Source: Cudoniella acicularis
Lineage: Eukaryota; Ascomycota; Leotiomycetes; Helotiales; Helotiaceae
Assembly (NCBI GenBank): GCA_013054445.1
Contig: JAAMPI010000910.1
Span: 1 to 23,201 of the forward strand
Length of the DNA: 23,201 bases
Direction of reading: 5' to 3'
Part shown: piece by piece, positions 10,635 to 22,147 of the stretch
Layout of the letters: the number at the start of each line of letters is the position of its first letter
How positions within the stretch are numbered: position 1 is the first letter of the stretch
Notes under the pieces: generated by a model
Seen by the model: the letters and a program-made list of their open reading frames with translations, nothing else
What the model was told of the DNA's origin: nothing
The model's database searches: none
Program-made: the position numbers and the translations under genes

Positions 10635-12481
10635 TCAAGCATCATCAATATGAACCACTTGGCCACTCTCATCAATCTCAACTTTCGTCTTCTTGACACT
10701 CTCCTTCCTCGGATTATCAGCATTAAAAATATCCTGCATCTCCTCCAACGTCTTGCCACCCGTCTCGACAAAAAAGAAATATATTGTCGCAATCTCGATG
10801 CAGATCCAAACAATATAAACAATATATAACTTCCATCCAATCTTCGCAATACCAACACTAATGCCGTACGTATTGACCACCATAGCGACATTCAGGAAGA
10901 GGAAATTGAGACCGGACCCCTTGGCACGCATTCGGTTTTCGAGACACTCTACTGCATATAGAGTTTGCAGAGGTGTGAATCCCCAGGCGAAAATGATGCC
11001 GAAGAGGTAGATAGAAACGATCACGCCATATGAGAGTGAGGCATGGGTTTCTGATGCGGCTGTGAACGCTGTGAGCAAAATGTAGGCAGCCAGTGCTCCG
11101 GTAAGACCAGCAAGCATCATGGCTCGACGTCCAAGTTTGTCGAGGAGAGTTGCGCCGTAAATTGCTCCCATCATTGAGAAAATGGGGTTGATGGCGTTGA
11201 TGAGGAGTTGCTTATTCTTGTCTGTGATGCCGGCGTTTTCGATCATTTCAGGCTACAGAGATGTCAAGATTATGGTTCGTGTGAAATGAGGGGGATGGCT
11301 TTTGACTTACCATGAAATACGAAACGACATTGTTACCAGACCATTGACCGAAGAAAGACATGCCGATGACCATGTACAATCGATATCGAGCTCCCCTAGT
11401 ATTGGCAAGCTCGCGGAAGTCCCACCACTGGTTCTCATTCCGGGTTTGATGCAGCTGCTCGATAACCTCGTGATACTCGAGCTTCACGATTGGGGAGTTC
11501 TCATCGCCGTCTCCATGATACTTCGCGAATACTGCAAGGGCCTCTTCTCGGCGATCATGTGCAATGAGCCATCGAGGTGACTCGGGGAAGAACAAAATGA
11601 GAATCATGACAATCGCTGGCATGCCAGCCTGCACAATAGTCGGGATGCGCCAAGCCCACGAACTCGTGAGGTTCCTGATATTCATTAGTTATGATACGGT
11701 AGATGGGTATGAGGTTGAGCTACTTGTTTGACCCGTATGTGGTCCAACCAGCAAGGATATTTCCCAGCCACCAGAAATTGTTGTACCTTGAAAACATCAA
11801 CAAAATTGAAGTCATTTGGGTATTAGAAAACCTACATTCCAGCCATTGTTCCTCTGTAAGCAGGATGTGCCAGCTCCACGGTATACGCTGGCCCTGCAGC
11901 AGAGGCCAATGACGCCCCAAGACCGAGGACGAATCTACCACCGATGAATTGTCCTCTTGAATGAGCAGACGCTTGGATTGCGGTCCCAAGCAGGACGATA
12001 AAACACCCAACCAAAATGCACACCCTTCTGCCATATCCGTCTGCCAGTAATCCACAAAATGGGAACGCAGCGATTTGTCCCAGATTGTAAATAATGAAGA
12101 TAAGACCGGTGCTAGATCCAGCGCCGCTGAGCCCGAAACTTTCTTGGTAGGGAGTCATGGCGTTGATGCTTCCCATAAGGGATGAATCTTGGAATGGTTA
12201 ATAAATGGGCAGCGGGGTTGGTCTGGTGGAATTTTCGTACCAAAACCATTGAGTGTCGAGACTAAATATCCAACCGACATAATTGCATACAATTTCAACA
12301 TGTTCTTGGAAAATAACTTGGGTTTCTGCTGTGCAATTGCTGCCGCAAGCGCAACTGAAGCAGTTTGGACTTGAATGGTCTTCCCACCGTTGAATTTCTC
12401 GTCCATGGTGGGAACCTCGCAAACTTCATTGGTTTGCTCATTGTGCTCGGTGTCAGGCACATCGACTTTGGGGGCGGACAT
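10635..12481 (-). CDS. MFS sugar transporter, lactose permease type
   Basis: Plasma-membrane proton-coupled sugar carrier of the major facilitator superfamily, sugar porter family, most like fungal lactose permeases (LAC12/LacpA type). Model: complement(join(10635..11252, 11311..11674, 11724..11786, 11836..12187, 12241..12481)), 545 aa, with four introns of 49-58 nt. The first 60 or so residues are hydrophilic and cytosolic. The first splice rebuilds LNGFDSSLMGSINAM (77-91), characteristic of this subgroup. Sugar porter signatures follow: LADGYGRR (128-135), PESPRWL (249-255), DKLGRR (378-383) and ETGGKTLEEM (503-512). About 12 membrane segments are expected. It is divergent from the beta-galactosidase gene, the arrangement of the lactose permease/intracellular beta-galactosidase pair (lacpA-bgaD) in Aspergillus nidulans. 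Substrate preference (lactose against cellobiose or another disaccharide) cannot be settled from sequence. Confidence 0.88.
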
Positions 12482-13724
12482 GATGCCTCAAGCTGCGGTT
12501 TTGTTTTCAAAAAGAATCCAAAACTTGAAAAGGAGATTGAAGCTACATTCAAGTAAAGAAGTACATCCATTACTCTTTATATGTCTTTAACCGGTTTTTG
12601 GTCTTGTACAACAAGCCAAGCATCTACCCCCGCTCTTCCCCAGCCTGCCAGCCACAGAACCTAAACAGAAAACCGGACTTATCCCCGTATTGGATTGACT
12701 TTGCGGCCAGCTATCTGATTTTCTCCCCACATCAAGGCGCGAACCGCTTGGTACTGTTATATTGTTGTAGTAGTTCGGCTCCAATAGCCGACAAAGGCCC
12801 GATGGTGGCTTGGAACGCAACTTTGCATTGGACCGGCTGCACGATAGGGGGGTCTTCAACTTGGATACTGACGATGCTTCTGATTTTTTTTCTGGAACTA
12901 AGGCAAAGAGACGCATGTGATGCATTGACGCAAAGGGCAAGAAAATAGCCCAGATACGTGCAGGGTTTTCGTGTTCCTCGGCACGATCCACCATTGTCCA
13001 CTTTGCTCGAGATGGCCGGGGTGTGGAGAATTCTAGAAATCAGCTGAGAAACGACAATTTGCAAATTTTGAGGATATACTTTTGGACCGACACTTCAATG
13101 TCGAAACGTTCCATTACAAGTCTTGGCATTGAGCCACGGAATCAGTGGCGGCGGAATTCAAAATGTAACCGTTTAGATCAAGATATCGAGATTTCGGCTC
13201 GTCAACTATCTCATTTGGGCTGACGCCTCTTGCCTGACAAGCCCGTGCGGGGAAGATTGCGGGGCAATGCGAGTCATGCTGGGGTTTTTGGGGTGCCGGG
13301 CCGTTTGTGGGGATCTTCTCTCTTTTCGAAATTCCGAATCTGTCTACTTCTAGACTTGAAGATTTTGTCAAGTATGATGTTCACGAGAGCTTATAATGCT
13401 GTGGTTTGAAGCTCGAATCGAACGATGATTCGTGCAAAGATGCATTCATCGGACCATGAAGTTGTGTAGAAAAATGGAGTTGAAGTGTTGAAGGTAAAGG
13501 TGGAGAGATGAAGTTGAACTTTTTAAGTTTGCGGTGAGTGGAATCGTTTACATATACGGGGAAAGCGGGTTGATTGGTGACATAACCTTATTATGTCAAG
13601 CCACTCTTAAGCCACCCTTGCTTGAACGCTTGGCTTGGCTTCGACAACGACATCAACTCCACCTCAACCATACCTATGTACAGAACACAAGAATATCCAT
13701 AAAGAAATATCCCGAACACCCAGA
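12482..13724. promoter_or_regulatory. Shared divergent promoter of permease and beta-galactosidase
   Basis: A 1243-bp region between two start codons that face away from each other, with no convincing gene in any frame. It contains matches to the CreA catabolite-repressor consensus SYGGRG on either strand at 12628, 12638, 12725, 13016, 13023, 13247, 13279, 13307, 13500 and 13657, including the close pairs 12628/12638 and 13016/13023. About five would be expected by chance at even base composition, so the excess is modest. A perfect palindrome AACCGGTT lies at 12589-12596, and related ACCGG cores occur near 12672 and 12831. Co-regulation by lactose and glucose repression is plausible but unproven. 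Confidence 0.6.
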
Positions 13725-16700
13725 ATGGCTCAAACGTTTCGTGAAGAAGCAAACACCGTTTCCCGGGATGAAGAGGGCGCTCGGGGATACCTCCAAGTCA
13801 AGCACCCCATCACCCCAGCTGACGCCAACCATCCAGACCTTGAGAACCTGGCAATCGATTTTGGATGTACATCATCGGCATCACATACATTTCCGACCAA
13901 GTTGCCCGATTGGAGTAACCAGAGAGTCCTTCACAGAAACACACTCCCTCCGAGAGCCTCATTCTACATCTACGACAACGTGACGGATGCCTTGACACGT
14001 GATGTCTCCAAGTCGAAAACATATTCATTGTCCGGAACGTGGGATTTTAAGCTTGACAAAAGTCCTTTCGATACAACTCTTGCATCTCATGATTCGCAAT
14101 TCGATTCCGAAAAATGGGGAGAGATTGAGGTGCCAGGAATGTGGCAACTTCAAGGTTATGGAAAAGGTCCCCAGTGAGTAGTCTTGGTCCAATTACTTCC
14201 TGAAGCTTAAAATTCTACTGACAAATATGCAGATACACCAACGTCAATTTTCCTTTCCCAGTTGATCCTCCTAATATACCCTATGATACCAGCGAGACTG
14301 GGCAGTACCGGCGAACTTTCATCGTCCCCAAAAGCTTTCGTGGCCATCAACTCCGGCTGAGATTTGAAGGTGTTGATTCTGCATTCCACTTGTGGATTAA
14401 TGGGAATGAGGTTGGCTATTCTCAAGGCTCGAGGAATCCGAGCGAGTTTGATATCACCAAATATGTAAATGAAAAGGAGAAGAATACTCTTGCCGTGCAT
14501 GTTTATCAGTTCTCTGACGGGAGTTACATAGAAGATCAGGTGCGGAAACTTGGTCCTACAGCCAAAGTGAACATGCAACAGCTAACGCAATTATTCAGGA
14601 TCAATGGTGGCTGAGTGGCATATTTCGAGATGTCAACCTCCTTGCCTTCCCCAAAATCCACTTTGAAGACTTCCAAATCCAAACACACCTCAGCGCGTTA
14701 TACACAGATGCTACTCTCTCAGTACGAGTAACCCTCAATACTGCAGCTGAGGTATCGCTGCAACTGCTCGATGCAACAGGGAAACAAGTCACGACCGGCA
14801 AAATAACAGCAAGCCCATCTGGCACTCTTCTCCTCCCAATCAAAGACCCAAATAAATGGACTGCGGAAACTCCCTACTTGTACCAGCTCGTTCTTTCCAC
14901 ACTAGATTGTGCAGTGGAGCAGCGAGTGGGATTCCGAAATACTGAATTGAAAAATGGCGTTTTCATGGTAAATGGCAAGCCGATCATAATTCGCGGGGTC
15001 AACAGACACGAACACCATCCCGACTCCGGACGAGCCGTTCCCTACGAATTTCTCCGTCGGGATCTACTCTTGATGAAAAGACACAACATCAACGCTATCA
15101 GAACCTCGCATTACATCAACGACACTCGGCTGTACGACTTCGCGGACGAACTCGGATTGTGGATCCTGGATGAATGCGATCTTGAATGTCATGGGTTTGG
15201 GGAAATCGATGAAAATTCTCTATCTTTTGAAGGAAAGAGAGTATCAGCTCCAGGAAAAGAAGTGAAAATACAAGGAAATCCAGCAAGATGGGTATCCGAC
15301 AACCCCGAGTGGACCGAAGCCTACGTCGACCGCGCCAAACAAGCCATCATCCGCGATAAAAACCACCCCTCTATCATCCTCTGGTCTCTAGGCAACGAAT
15401 CCTTCTACGGCCGAAACCACCAAGCTATGTATGACTTCATCCACGCATATGATCCTACAAGATTGGTACATTACGAGGCGGATTACAATGCGCAGACGGT
15501 GGATATTTTCTCACGGATGTATACGAGTGTGGAGGAGATTATCAATTTTGCGAGGAGTGAGGAGAAGTGGGAGAAGCCGTTGGTGATGTGTGAGTACGTG
15601 CATGCGATGGGGAATGGGCCGGGGGCGATTCAAGAGTATATTGATGCTTTTTATAAGTATTCGAGGTTGATGGGTGGGTTTGTTTGGGAGTGGGCGAATC
15701 ATGTGAGTTGGGATCTTTAATCCCTTACTAAATGTTACTAATCACGAGTAGGGACTGAGAACGAAAACTGCGGATGGAGAAGAATATTATGGGTACGGGG
15801 GCGACTTTGGAGATGATCCCAATGATGGCCATTTCGTGATGGATGGTCTCCTCTTCTCAGACCATACGCCAACTCCGGGTTTGACAGAGTACAAGAAAGC
15901 TATCGAACCTGTCCAAGTCCTGGGAGGGGACCACAGAAAGGTGAAAATAATCAGCCGCTATGATCACACCACTCTCGATCACTTGAAGTGCGAATGGAGG
16001 CTTGTTGGAGATGGATTCAGCAAACCTGGGAAGGAAGTGAAGATCCCATCCGGTAAGATCATCCCTCGAGAATCCGGACCCAGCTAAATATTCTTCACAG
16101 GAGTCCAACCAGGTGAAACCGTCGAGCTTAAAATCGAAGGACTCTTCGAGCTGGCGAAGGGGGAAAGTTATCTAGAAGTGATCTTCACACTAAAAGAGTC
16201 AACCAACTGGGCAGAAGCAGGCCACGAGATCGCATTCGGACAAATCCAACTAACACCAGCAACGACCCTCCAAATACTCAAAGTCCTTACACCCTCCACC
16301 AAAGGATCGAAGTACACGCAAATCTCCCCCCAAACCCTCGAAATCTCCACCTCAAAAGGCACTACTTGGCAATTCAACATCATCCACGGCACACTCACAT
16401 CATGGAAACGCGCCGGCGGAGGAGAGGTAATTTCTAGCTCTTACCCAACACTAGACTTCTACCGCGCCCAAACAGACAACGACCGCCCCACGCGCTTCGG
16501 CCAAAGCTGGGTACGCTCTCGTCTGCATCAGACAAAATGCCACGTCCGTTCCGTAACATGGTCCTACTCTTCCTCTGGCGTGGTCATAAAAGTCGACACA
16601 AGGATCGCACCGCCGGTTCTGCAATGGTCTGTTGATACCATCTTCACGTATACCTTCACGGATGACTACATCTCCATCAAAGTTCACGGCAAGCCGAGGG

Positions 16701-17194
16701 GTCAAATGCTCCCCAACAGCTTCGCGCGAATCGGCCTAACGCTTTCTTCCAACGACATCGAAAGCGTCTCCTGGTTCGGTCGTGGGCCAGGAGAATCCTA
16801 CCGCGATTCGAAACTCTCCCAGAAAATAGGAAATTACTCCCTACCCGTAGACAAACTTTTCACAGACTACGAATTCCCTCAAGAAAACGGGAACCGCACT
16901 GATGTGCGCTGGGTTTCTTTTCATAAAAAAGGGGAGAAGAAAGGTAGGGCGGAGCTGACAGCTAGGTTTGGGGAGTTGGATGGAGCCAGTTTCTCGGCGA
17001 TGCATTATGAGACGAAGGATTTGGATGAGTGTAAACATCCGTATGAGTTGTATAAGAGGAAGAAGGAAGAGACGATCATTAGGTTGGACTGGGCCCATCA
17101 TGGATTGGGGACGGGGAGTTGTGGGCCGGCGACTTTGGATGAATATGTTTTGGGGTGTGAGGAGTTTGAATATGAGGTTTTGCTTGATGCTTGA
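13725..17194 (+). CDS. Intracellular beta-galactosidase, glycoside hydrolase family 2 (LacZ type)
   Basis: Hydrolyses lactose and other beta-galactosides to galactose and glucose or aglycone. Model: join(13725..14173, 14233..14539, 14599..15702, 15752..16052, 16101..17194), 1084 aa, with four introns of 48-59 nt; 13725 is the first in-frame ATG. The order is LacZ-like: jelly-roll sugar-binding domain (SGTWDFKL, VPGMWQLQGYG, LWINGNEVGYSQGS), the EDQDQWWLSGIFRDV block restored by the second splice, an immunoglobulin-like domain, the TIM barrel and the C-terminal beta-galactosidase small-chain domain. Catalytic residues are the acid/base Glu519 in SLGNESFYG and the nucleophile Glu584 in CEYVHAMGN. 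There is no signal peptide, so it should act in the cytosol on sugar imported by the divergent permease. Length is close to that of other GH2 LacZ enzymes. Nothing looks broken. Confidence 0.95.
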
Positions 17195-17519
17195 GTAGGT
17201 CTTGGGGAGGTGGATGAAATGGACAATGGGAAAGGGAGATGGAAATAGGGAATTCCAACGGCCGAGTACAATCACGCTATGATATGTTATTGAAGGGCCC
17301 GACGGAACCAGGTATGGAAAAGGGAAAGAAAATTGGAGTCACTTGACTGGAGTCTGCTTTGGTTTGTGGTAATAAAAAATGAAGTCATGCTCGCAACAAG
17401 CAAGCAAGCAATTCCATGAAATCGTTCCGTCTGGAATTTGTCCGATACAAGTACAATTTCCTATAAATCCCAACCCGAACTCCATATTTTGAGGTATGCA
17501 TAAACGCCTTGATTTCCCA
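17195..17519. other. Convergent intergenic region between beta-galactosidase and LUC7 genes
   Basis: It must hold the 3' ends of both converging transcripts. No third gene, RNA or repeat is visible. A short minus-strand frame here is not supported by any domain. Confidence 0.5.
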
Positions 17520-18516
17520 TTACCATCCTCCACGGAATCCCCTTCCTCGTCCCCTGAACCCACCGCCTCGCCCGCCTCCTCCTCTGCCACCAAAGCCTCC
17601 TCGCCCTCCGTACCCACCGTCTCCGTAACCACCATCATAACCTCCTCTCGCAGCAGGGCTATGATCTCCATCGTCTTGCATCGGCGGTCTATTTCTTCCT
17701 CGCAACTCCTTAGGAAATGCCTCGTATGTCTTTCTCATCTGCGCGTATCCCAAATGCATCTTGCCATAAAAGTGATCTGCCAGCCGCCTGTCGTTATCCA
17801 GCCTACTCAAATACGCACCACACACATCGCAAACCTGCAATTTCTGATGTCCACTCGGCCCACTAGTATCCGAAAGCGCCTTCAACTCTCTCTCCTTATC
17901 CCCCTTCGTCTGCATCGCCTGTCGTATGCGAAAGAACTCCTCGTATGCCCTTGATACTTCTGATTGCTCCCCAAGAACCTGGATCTCCATCAATCCCGTC
18001 TCAATACTCTTCGACAAGTCAGAAATCTGCTTCAACAATGCATTTGTTTGTCGAATCTCGTCAGGTGTTTTCTCCAGCCTCCGCTGGGCAACGTCAATCC
18101 TCCGGTTGCACTCGTCGATATATTTCTGTAGATCGCGCATGTAATCGTACTCGAAGCCCCATTTTTGCTTCTCGGTCGAGGAGGCGCCTTCGTATTCGGT
18201 TTTGAGGGGTTCGGAATGTACTTTCGGGCAGGGACCGAGATCTTGCTTTGTGTTTGTGAAGAGATCGTGGGGACAGGTGCCAACGAGATAGGAGCGGCAG
18301 ACTTTAGGGTCGGTGATGGAGAGTTGGGCGGAGCGGGAAGAAGCTCCTGCGCCCATGAGCTGCTCTAGAGGGTGTTAGCTGTGTTTGAAGGTATTGATTG
18401 AAGCTGTTGATAGAACAAAGCTCGATGCGCCGCGGCTGAGTGGTGGCGATGAGCATCGAGAGGGTGGCTATAGGAGTGTTCAGCATACCTAGCAGCTTCC
18501 TCTGTTCTGCCGCCAT
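17520..18516 (-). CDS. LUC7: LUC7-family U1 snRNP splicing factor
   Basis: Nuclear RNA-binding component of the U1 snRNP that helps choose 5' splice sites. Model: complement(join(17520..18364, 18489..18516)), 290 aa. The first exon is only 28 nt and encodes MAAEQRKLL; splicing over a 124-nt intron restores the family N-terminus AAEQRKLLEQLMG. Next comes the first zinc finger (C32, C40 in GTCPHDL, C55, H59 in CPKVH), then a long charged helical, probably coiled-coil segment (about 70-180), and the second, C2H2-type finger (CDVCGAYLS with DHFYGKMHLGY). The last 45 residues or so form a Gly/Arg-rich RGG tail (GGRGGGGRGGGFRGRG), typical of RNA-binding proteins; metazoan members usually have an RS tail instead. 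It is divergent from GPI16. Confidence 0.95.
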
Positions 18517-18744
18517 AGATTGTGTATCGCGATGTTGATTTCGTGGTGTTGAGGAAGAAAGTTGTGGTGGTGGACGCGGCTACGAGACAAAATTCTCAGC
18601 CGCGCAAGAAAGGCTCGGGGCGATGATCCTAACGCTGACGCTGACAACCAAATTTCGCGACTCCAACTCCTCCATTTTGTCCCATACAAATCCTCCATCT
18701 CCAAAACCTCAATGCGCTCATAACACACTTTGGCGCGGGCTGCC
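18517..18744. promoter_or_regulatory. Bidirectional promoter of LUC7 and GPI16
   Basis: Only 228 bp separate the two start codons, so both housekeeping genes must be driven from this stretch or from within each other's first exons. No clear TATA box is seen. Confidence 0.55.
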
Positions 18745-20582
18745 ATGCGTCAATTACTGTCTCTACTGGTCTTCCTCGCCGCGCTGTGCACAGCATCTTC
18801 TGTCTCCGATTACCACGAGCAACTACTCCTTCGCCCTCTCCACCCTTCCCTCTTGCTAGCCTCTTTCAATTTCCAGAGCAATACGAGCTTGGCCTCCTTT
18901 GAGCAGCAGAACTTCAGATATTTCCCTCGTTCTTTGGGGCAGATTTTACAGCATGCGAACACAAGAGAGTTGCATTTGAGGTTTAGTTTGGGGAGATGGG
19001 ATGCTGAGAGCTGGGGAGCCAGGCCTTGGGGAGGCGCAAGAGAAGGGGGGACGGGCGTAGAATTATGGGCTTGGGTAGAGGCAGAAACGGATGAGGAGTA
19101 AGAACTTCAACCATTTCGTAGAGCATTGCTAACCTCTGTAGGGCGGATGGAAGATGGTTGACGCTCACGAATGCGCTGTCTGGCCTTTTCTGCGCCTCAT
19201 TGAACTTCATCGACTCGACTCGGACGACTCGACCTGTTATGTCCTTCCAGCCTTCAGGGGACCATAAGAACTCCACGCTCTCCGATTTACATTTGCTTCA
19301 TGGAACTCTGCCGAGAGAGGTTGTGTGCACCGAGAACCTGACCCCTTTCTTGAAGCTATTGCCTTGCAAGGGGAAAGCTGGGATATCAAGTCTGTTGGAT
19401 GGCCACAAGTTGTTCGATGCTTCATGGCAGAGCATGTCCATTGATGTCCGGCCAATATGCAATGCTGGTTCTAATGATTGCCAACTGCAAATCACCCAGA
19501 CAATAGATATGGTGTTGGATATCCAGAGATCGAAGAGGCCCAGAGGTACATTTGCTCAGCCCTGAAGCCATTTGCCTTGCTAATAGTTCCTAGACAATCC
19601 AATCCCTCGACCTGTACCCAACGAAGAACTTAAATGCGACACGTCGAAACCCTACAATTCTGACAATGCCTGCTTTCCACTCGATGCCGCTGACCAAGAG
19701 GAGGAATGGAGTTTATCGCAAATATTTGGACATTCCCTAAAAGGGACTTGTCCTCTAGCAACAGATGGGGCTGACCCAGTGTGCATTAATATACCACATA
19801 CGCGTCATGTCTATGCTTCCGAAGGGGCCCACGAACACAAGGACGATTCAGGCTACATGCGATGTTTTGCCATAGATGGAGACAAGGATTTCGAAATTGT
19901 GCTGCCACAGCAGGAGATCTCCGAAAAGGCGCCCCTGGAAGAACCACTGTTGTATGCGGAACGCTCATTTATTGGCTATGGCCAAGAACGAGGAGGTGTT
20001 CAAGCCATTTTGACCAACCCTTCACCCACGAATGCCGTGGACTTTGTGTATATGGAATCTCTACCATGGTTCATGAAGCTCTATCTTCATACCCTCAAAG
20101 CGAAGATCAACGGTCTTGATGAGGATATCATAAAGGAGATGTATTACCGACCAGCCCTTGACCGAAAACGCGGTACTCAACTGGAAGTTCGAATCCTGAT
20201 CCCAGCCAACTCAACAGTGGTTTTAACCTACGACTTCGAGAAGGCTATCTTACGATATACAGAATATCCACCCGATGCCAATCGTGGTTTTGATATTGCT
20301 CCTGCAGTCATCACAATTGGGAATGTCTCAATACGGACAACATCCTTATTATTGCCGCTGCCAACTCCTGATTTTAGCATGCCTTACAATGTGATTATCC
20401 TCACAAGTACAGTCATGGCCTTGTCGTTCGGGTTCATATTTAACTTGTTGGTAAGAAGGTTCGTGGCTATGGATGAAGGAGACAAATGGGATGTGCGAGC
20501 CGTCAGGTTAAAAGCACTGGCGGCCGTGAAGAGGTTTCTGAGCAGGTTTAGGAAAACGGAAAAACTGGAGAAGAAAGAATAA
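18745..20582 (+). CDS. GPI16: GPI transamidase subunit GPI16 (PIG-T)
   Basis: Subunit of the ER-membrane complex that attaches GPI anchors to proteins; it stabilises the catalytic subunit GPI8/PIG-K by a disulfide. Model: join(18745..19097, 19142..19545, 19594..20582), 581 aa (human PIG-T is of similar size), with introns of 44 and 48 nt. The N-terminus is a signal peptide (RQLLSLLVFLAALCTASS). Conserved landmarks include FRYFPRSLGQIL, GRWDAESWG and ENLTPFLKLLPCKGKAG, whose Cys193 matches the family Cys that bonds to GPI8. Near the C-terminus one membrane segment (VIILTSTVMALSFGFIFNLL) is followed by a short basic cytosolic tail ending in EKKE. The 44-nt first intron is very short but has a GCTAAC branch point and keeps frame. 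The stop is 46 bp from that of the convergent monooxygenase gene. Confidence 0.95.
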
Positions 20583-20628
20583 ATACTTGCATCTAATGAA
20601 TCAACGGATATTTACTCATTTCCATTCT

Positions 20629-21534
20629 TAACCGAGTACCTTCTGTCCGTGCTCACTCTCTTGAACGCCTGACTCAACGCTGGACTTGTCAGGCACAACC
20701 ACGAAATCAATGCAAGACTCGTAGGTCTGCTTCACCACTCTTCCAAACCACGTCCATTGCAAGACCTACTTCCAGGTTAGCCACTCTCCTCAATAACACA
20801 ACCAGTATTCGGGGCAGGGCAGGAGATGCAGGAACTCACACAATCCCCAGCAACCGCACACCTCTTCTCCAAACCCTCCGGAATTGTAACATTAAACTCC
20901 ATATCCACCGGAGGGCCCTTATACTCCAACTCGCTCACCTCTTTTCCATCACCATCATCACCAACCCCCTCACCAACCGCGTAACCAGTCAAACTCCCCG
21001 TTTCAAAATTCAACAACGGCTTCCCAACCAGCAAATTCGGATACCTCTCATTTCCCTCTCTCGCATCCACAACCGCAACGCTTGCCCACCCAATATGCGG
21101 AATCCTGGTCCAGACCCTCATCGTGACCACCTCTCCGCTTTTATATTTCTGGATGTTAGGGAGGTTGTCGGAGAGCTGGAGGCCTTTGCAGAGGAAGATG
21201 TTGCAGGAGGGGGTGTAGAGGGGGTCGGCGACTGATGCTTTCTATTGACATTTAAGAATTTATAAATTAGCTATGTTTTCCACGATATTTAGAACAGGGA
21301 ATTGGTGTTGGGTTTTGAGAGGAGGGAGTTAGGAAGGTTAGCTAGCTGACTTACGTGGAGGATTTCGGTGCCGGATTGGTTGTCGCTTTTTATGAGGTTT
21401 GTGATATCGGGGCCGCAGAGGGAGAGGGAAGCTGGGCCTGGGGTGCGGGGTGGAGGGGAAGTGACGATTCCGTGTCCGTGAGTAAGGGTCGTGAGGAGGA
21501 GAGTGAAAGTAAGGATGCAGGTGAGGAGATGCAT
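20629..21534 (-). CDS. Secreted copper polysaccharide monooxygenase, AA16-like
   Basis: Probable lytic polysaccharide monooxygenase that cleaves polysaccharide chains oxidatively outside the cell. Model: complement(join(20629..20766, 20840..21241, 21355..21534)), 239 aa, introns 113 and 73 nt. The signal peptide is residues 1-20 (MHLLTCILTFTLLLTTLTHG), leaving His21 of HGIVTSPPPRTPG as the mature N-terminus, which this family uses in its copper-binding brace. The second brace His is His109 in RIPHIG; the axial residue is probably Phe215 in SCIDF. Paired cysteines lie in SLCGPD, SCNIFLCKG, CAVAGDC and ESC. The third exon was found by splicing at GTGAGT (donor base 20839): it restores GDC-VLQWTWFGRVVKQTYESCIDF, and without it the protein ends in unrelated sequence. 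A Gly/Asp/Glu-rich stretch (about 147-167) looks like an enlarged loop. Family assignment (AA16 against a related chitin-binding type-4 group) and substrate are uncertain. Confidence 0.8.
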
Positions 21535-22147
21535 CTTTGGAACTGGAATTGGGGGTTGAAGTTTGGAGAAGAATGTGCAGTTGAATGAGGGGAAATTTGA
21601 GGAAAGTGCGTTGCTTGTGTCATCTTTACTCAAAGGAAACTTCGGATGCGGGAGGGGTAGTTGAAGTTCCGATTTGCAGGGTGGACTGAAAGTGAATATA
21701 GCCAACCATTGACCAATAGATTCTCGCGGATGATCGGTAGTGCAGTTGGCTATATTACAATTGCCGTGCAGCGATTTGGTGGCTGGTGTCACAAAGTGCT
21801 TAAGTGCTTACAGGTCGCACCGGACAGGCCCCATGGAAAAGTGAAGGGATTAGAACTGCATGCTGACTTCCAGGGGAAGAACCCGAGATATCCAATTGTT
21901 GCGTCATATTGGATCAGAGCTTTCATTTTGGATACCGATAATCTATATTTCACTTATAGTTCCATGGCTGAATCTTCGATTCTAAGATTATTGATTGACT
22001 TTGCGTTACATTATTTACATCTACCAAGCGGATATCAAAACTCCATTTAAAAACGAAAACAATTCCCCACGAAAGCCCAACCAGGACAACGCCATCCCGT
22101 CCCGACCAATTCCCCTTCGCCTTTTTTTCAAATTCCGGTCTATGCAT
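21535..22147. other. Intergenic region between monooxygenase and carotenoid oxygenase genes
   Basis: A 613-bp stretch between the start of the monooxygenase gene and the stop of the carotenoid oxygenase gene, both on the minus strand. It should hold the promoter of the former and the terminator of the latter. One open plus-strand frame (21661-22050) begins with TTG and shows no domain, so I do not call it a gene. Confidence 0.45.

Noticed and set aside
12587..13371. Several overlapping open frames in the divergent promoter
   Set aside because: They overlap on both strands, lack domains and conserved features, and fit chance in a non-coding stretch.
13635..13724. Upstream extension of the beta-galactosidase frame
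   Set aside because: There is no ATG before 13725 in this frame; the extension begins with TTG and is not like the family.
17339..17671. Minus-strand 110-residue Glu/Gly-rich frame
   Set aside because: It is an out-of-frame shadow of the low-complexity RGG tail of LUC7.
21289..21792. Longer N-terminus for the monooxygenase starting at 21792
   Set aside because: It would bury the signal peptide; starting at Met 21534 puts His21 at the mature N-terminus, as the copper brace needs.
21661..22050. 129-residue plus-strand open frame in the gap between two minus-strand genes
   Set aside because: It starts with TTG, shows no domain or signal, and lies in the expected promoter of the monooxygenase gene.
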